From assembly GCA_003224995.1 (NCBI GenBank), contig QIAI01000288.1:1-6640 (forward strand): a stretch of 6,640 nucleotides of DNA, given 5' to 3'. Source of the DNA: Acidobacteriota bacterium. Its GTDB lineage: Bacteria; Acidobacteriota; Terriglobia; Terriglobales; Acidobacteriaceae. Under the pieces are notes generated by a model. That model was not told where the DNA came from. It saw only the letters and a list, made by a program, of their open reading frames with translations, and ran no database searches. The translations under genes were made by a program, and so were the position numbers. Positions 5,521 to 6,640 of this stretch are shown in pieces. Within the stretch, counting starts at the first letter, position 1; the number at the start of each line of letters is the position of its first letter.

Positions 5521-5699
5521 TCACCTGCAGACGTGATACGAATCACGGCCACCCCAGAGACGAATCACTGCGTAAGCGAAGCGCAGTCCCATAGCATAAT
5601 CGTGCTCGATTCTTTTGCCACTCCAGTCCTCGCAGAACGGCCTGCCACCGCAGGCAGAAGTTCCTCTGCCACATCGAGCTGGTGAACGTATGAGGAATC
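5521..5699 (-). pseudogene. Decayed C-terminal part of a second response-regulator receiver
   Basis: On the minus strand, one frame (5699-5646) reads SYVHQLDVAEELLPAV. After one extra base the next frame (5644-5627) reads QAVLRG. After another single-base shift a third frame (5622-5521) reads GKRIEHDYAMGLRFAYAVIR and ends RDSYHVCR with TGA. The first two pieces align without gaps to the end of the intact receiver just upstream: YVLKAQAASDLPAAV then DAVLEG. The conserved receiver Lys is Gln in the remnant. The nucleotide match to the intact gene is poor, so this is an old paralogue rather than a recent tandem duplication. Its final stop lies directly beside the second IS end at 5519. The minus frame at 5543-5794 that covers it is not a real gene. 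Confidence 0.5.
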
Positions 5700-5741
5700 G
5701 TACCGTCTAGGCCAGCTGATTGCTTGCGGTGGAAGCTTGCA

Positions 5742-6155
5742 TCAGTGGACGTTCCAAATCGACAATCCAACGCTGAGAAAATGTCTACCCTCAAGAACTG
5801 CGTCCACGGCAGCCGGGAGGTCGCTTGCCGCTTGTGCTTTCAAAACGTAGCCCCACGCTCCCAAGTCGAGTGCTTCCTGAACCATCTCACAAGACGACTC
5901 TTGACTTACGAAGATTATTTTCGCGTCTGGAGCTCGTTTGCGAATCTGTCGACCAGCCTCGATTCCATTCAGCGTTGGCAGTCCAATATCCAGGAGGACC
6001 AGATCCGGCTCCAGCAGTTCCGCTTTCCGAACCGCTTCCAAGCCGTCGGCTACTTGATCGATGACCTGCATGTCCGACCTCTTCGCTAGTGTCGAGCAGA
6101 TAAACTGCGAAAAGGGCGCATAATCCTCCACTACGAAAACGCGCACGGATGACAT
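5742..6155 (-). CDS. Single-domain response regulator (receiver domain)
   Basis: This 137-residue protein consists almost only of a CheY-like receiver, of the type found at the start of NarL/FixJ regulators. The ATG at 6155 is chosen because MSSVRVFVVEDY is the natural start of a receiver; the frame extends to 6272, but the extra residues look non-coding. The phosphorylation pocket is complete: Glu10 and Asp11, phospho-acceptor Asp56 (LVLLDIGLP), Ser84 (FVSQESS) and Lys106 (GYVLK). Residues 111-127 form the last helix (DLPAAVDAVLEGRHFLS) and the protein stops after GLSIWNVH. No DNA-binding helix-turn-helix follows, so it either acts by protein contact or has lost its output domain. No histidine kinase is in the window. 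It is transcribed divergently from the barrel-like gene at 6251. Its 3' side is decayed sequence. Confidence 0.85.
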   Translation of the reverse strand: MSSVRVFVVEDYAPFSQFICSTLAKRSDMQVIDQVADGLEAVRKAELLEPDLVLLDIGLPTLNGIEAGRQIRKRAPDAKIIFVSQESSCEMVQEALDLGAWGYVLKAQAASDLPAAVDAVLEGRHFLSVGLSIWNVH

Positions 6156-6188
6156 GCCGATGCCCCACGTCCGTATGTTAGATACTTC

Positions 6189-6224
6189 TCTTGTGCGGCT
6201 TCGACTACTAGCACTAGTACAAGA
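6189..6224. promoter_or_regulatory. Nested inverted repeat between divergent genes, operator-like
   Basis: TACTAG-CA-CTAGTA (6206-6219) is a perfect 6-2-6 inverted repeat. It is enclosed by TCTTGT (6189-6194) and ACAAGA (6219-6224), which pair with each other. It lies in the 95-base gap between the response-regulator start (6155, minus) and the barrel-like frame (6251, plus), where an operator could control either. I see no convincing -35/-10 pair around it. Confidence 0.35.
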
Positions 6225-6250
6225 CAAAACCTGAATAACAGCGAGCCAAC

Positions 6251-6640
6251 ATGCAGGTATGCCTTCGTGCAAACGGACACTTCTTAGGTGAACGCGAGGT
6301 ACTTCCTGGACTTTACGTCGGGGGTGGCGTCCGCCGGCTGACGCTCGACATCACTGCCAGCGTGGAGACGGAAAGCGCGAGCCGTTTCCCTGGGTTTTGG
6401 GATCCCCTAATTAGGGTCACTTATCGTCGGCGACTTGGCAAAAAGTGGCGAATTCTGGTGCACGGAGATGGCGGCGGATTCGGGGCGGGGTCAGATGTCG
6501 ACCTGACCGCGACCGGCCGCGCAGAGTGGCAATTTGCCCGTCATTTCGGGATTACGATGGGATACGGCGGCATCCATCTGAGTGAGAGCAGCACGGTCAA
6601 TAAAAAGACTCTAACCATCAGCCCCACATTACACGGGCCG
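6251..6640 (+). CDS. C-terminal half of an outer-membrane beta-barrel-like protein, runs off the right edge
   Basis: From ATG 6251 the frame is open for 130 codons to the window end, with a stop just upstream (6236-6238). The translation shows alternating beta-strand character and the pattern WDPLIRVTYRRRLGKKWRIL (50-69), then HGDGGGFGAGSDVDL (71-85), EWQFARHFGITMGYGGIHL and TISPTLHGP. In known relatives (uncharacterised outer-membrane proteins with 'W.DP..G.R.....W.....D.GGFG.GSD' and a C-terminal '..GP') this block is the C-terminal half of a barrel of about 250 residues preceded by a signal peptide. Here neither signal peptide nor N-terminal strands exist, because the upstream bases belong to the divergent regulator. 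It is therefore probably 5'-truncated. The ATG may only be a chance start, and no good ribosome binding site precedes it. Confidence 0.7.
   Translation, partial: MQVCLRANGHFLGEREVLPGLYVGGGVRRLTLDITASVETESASRFPGFWDPLIRVTYRRRLGKKWRILVHGDGGGFGAGSDVDLTATGRAEWQFARHFGITMGYGGIHLSESSTVNKKTLTISPTLHGP

Noticed and set aside
5567..5655. Short inverted repeats ACTGCG/CGCAGT (5567-5587) and GCCTGC-CACC-GCAGGC (5640-5655)
   Set aside because: They lie inside the decayed receiver remnant, have no T run after the stems, and are explained adequately as former coding sequence.
5742..6272. Longer response-regulator frame starting at 6272
   Set aside because: The 39 extra residues are Ser/Arg-rich without protein-like character and cover the intergenic palindrome; MSSVRVFVVEDY is the natural receiver start.

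Overview
The window looks like a chromosomal accessory region of an acidobacterium (Acidobacteriota, class Terriglobia). This is inferred from protein style: a secreted TPR protein with an N-terminal carboxypeptidase-regulatory-like domain, small secreted proteins of unknown function, a NarL/FixJ-like stand-alone receiver, and an IS3-family element of the type common in that group. No rRNA, tRNA or CRISPR is visible, so the taxonomic call is soft.

Layout. Positions 1-830 are gene-poor and partly decayed: the 3' end of an unknown plus-strand gene (3-146), a possible small minus-strand gene (249-488), a candidate sigma-70 promoter (590-618), and a small reading frame (649-814) that is intact apart from one extra base right after its start codon. 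Positions 831-3836 hold three plus-strand genes that read like one export/envelope-associated transcription unit: a large secreted TPR protein, a four-helix membrane protein, and a 138-residue secreted protein. The unit is closed by a clear rho-independent terminator at 3886-3912. Convergent to it, on the minus strand at 3949-4205, are two tiny membrane-protein frames overlapping by ATGA. They are best read as one ~83-residue protein broken by a 5-base duplication, or else as two coupled micro-proteins.

Positions 4295-5469 are an IS3-family insertion sequence with orfA, orfB, a canonical A AAA AAG slippage heptamer and imperfect ~46-48 bp terminal repeats. Both transposase frames appear to carry in-frame deletions (about 8 and 12 residues) inside their helix-turn-helix regions, so the copy is probably inactive or impaired although its DD35E triad is intact. 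A second, diverged copy of the right terminal repeat follows (5482-5519).

From 5521 onward there is a decayed, twice-frameshifted receiver-domain tail (5521-5699, minus), an apparently functional single-domain response regulator (5742-6155, minus), a nested inverted repeat in the divergent intergenic region, and, running off the right edge, the C-terminal half of an outer-membrane beta-barrel-like protein (6251-6640) with no signal peptide. The overall picture is a modest envelope-protein operon beside a region of IS activity and gene decay. I found no convincing new defence or mobile system. The most informative oddities are the hidden frameshifted small genes, the doubled IS end with its paired in-frame deletions, and the decayed second receiver.
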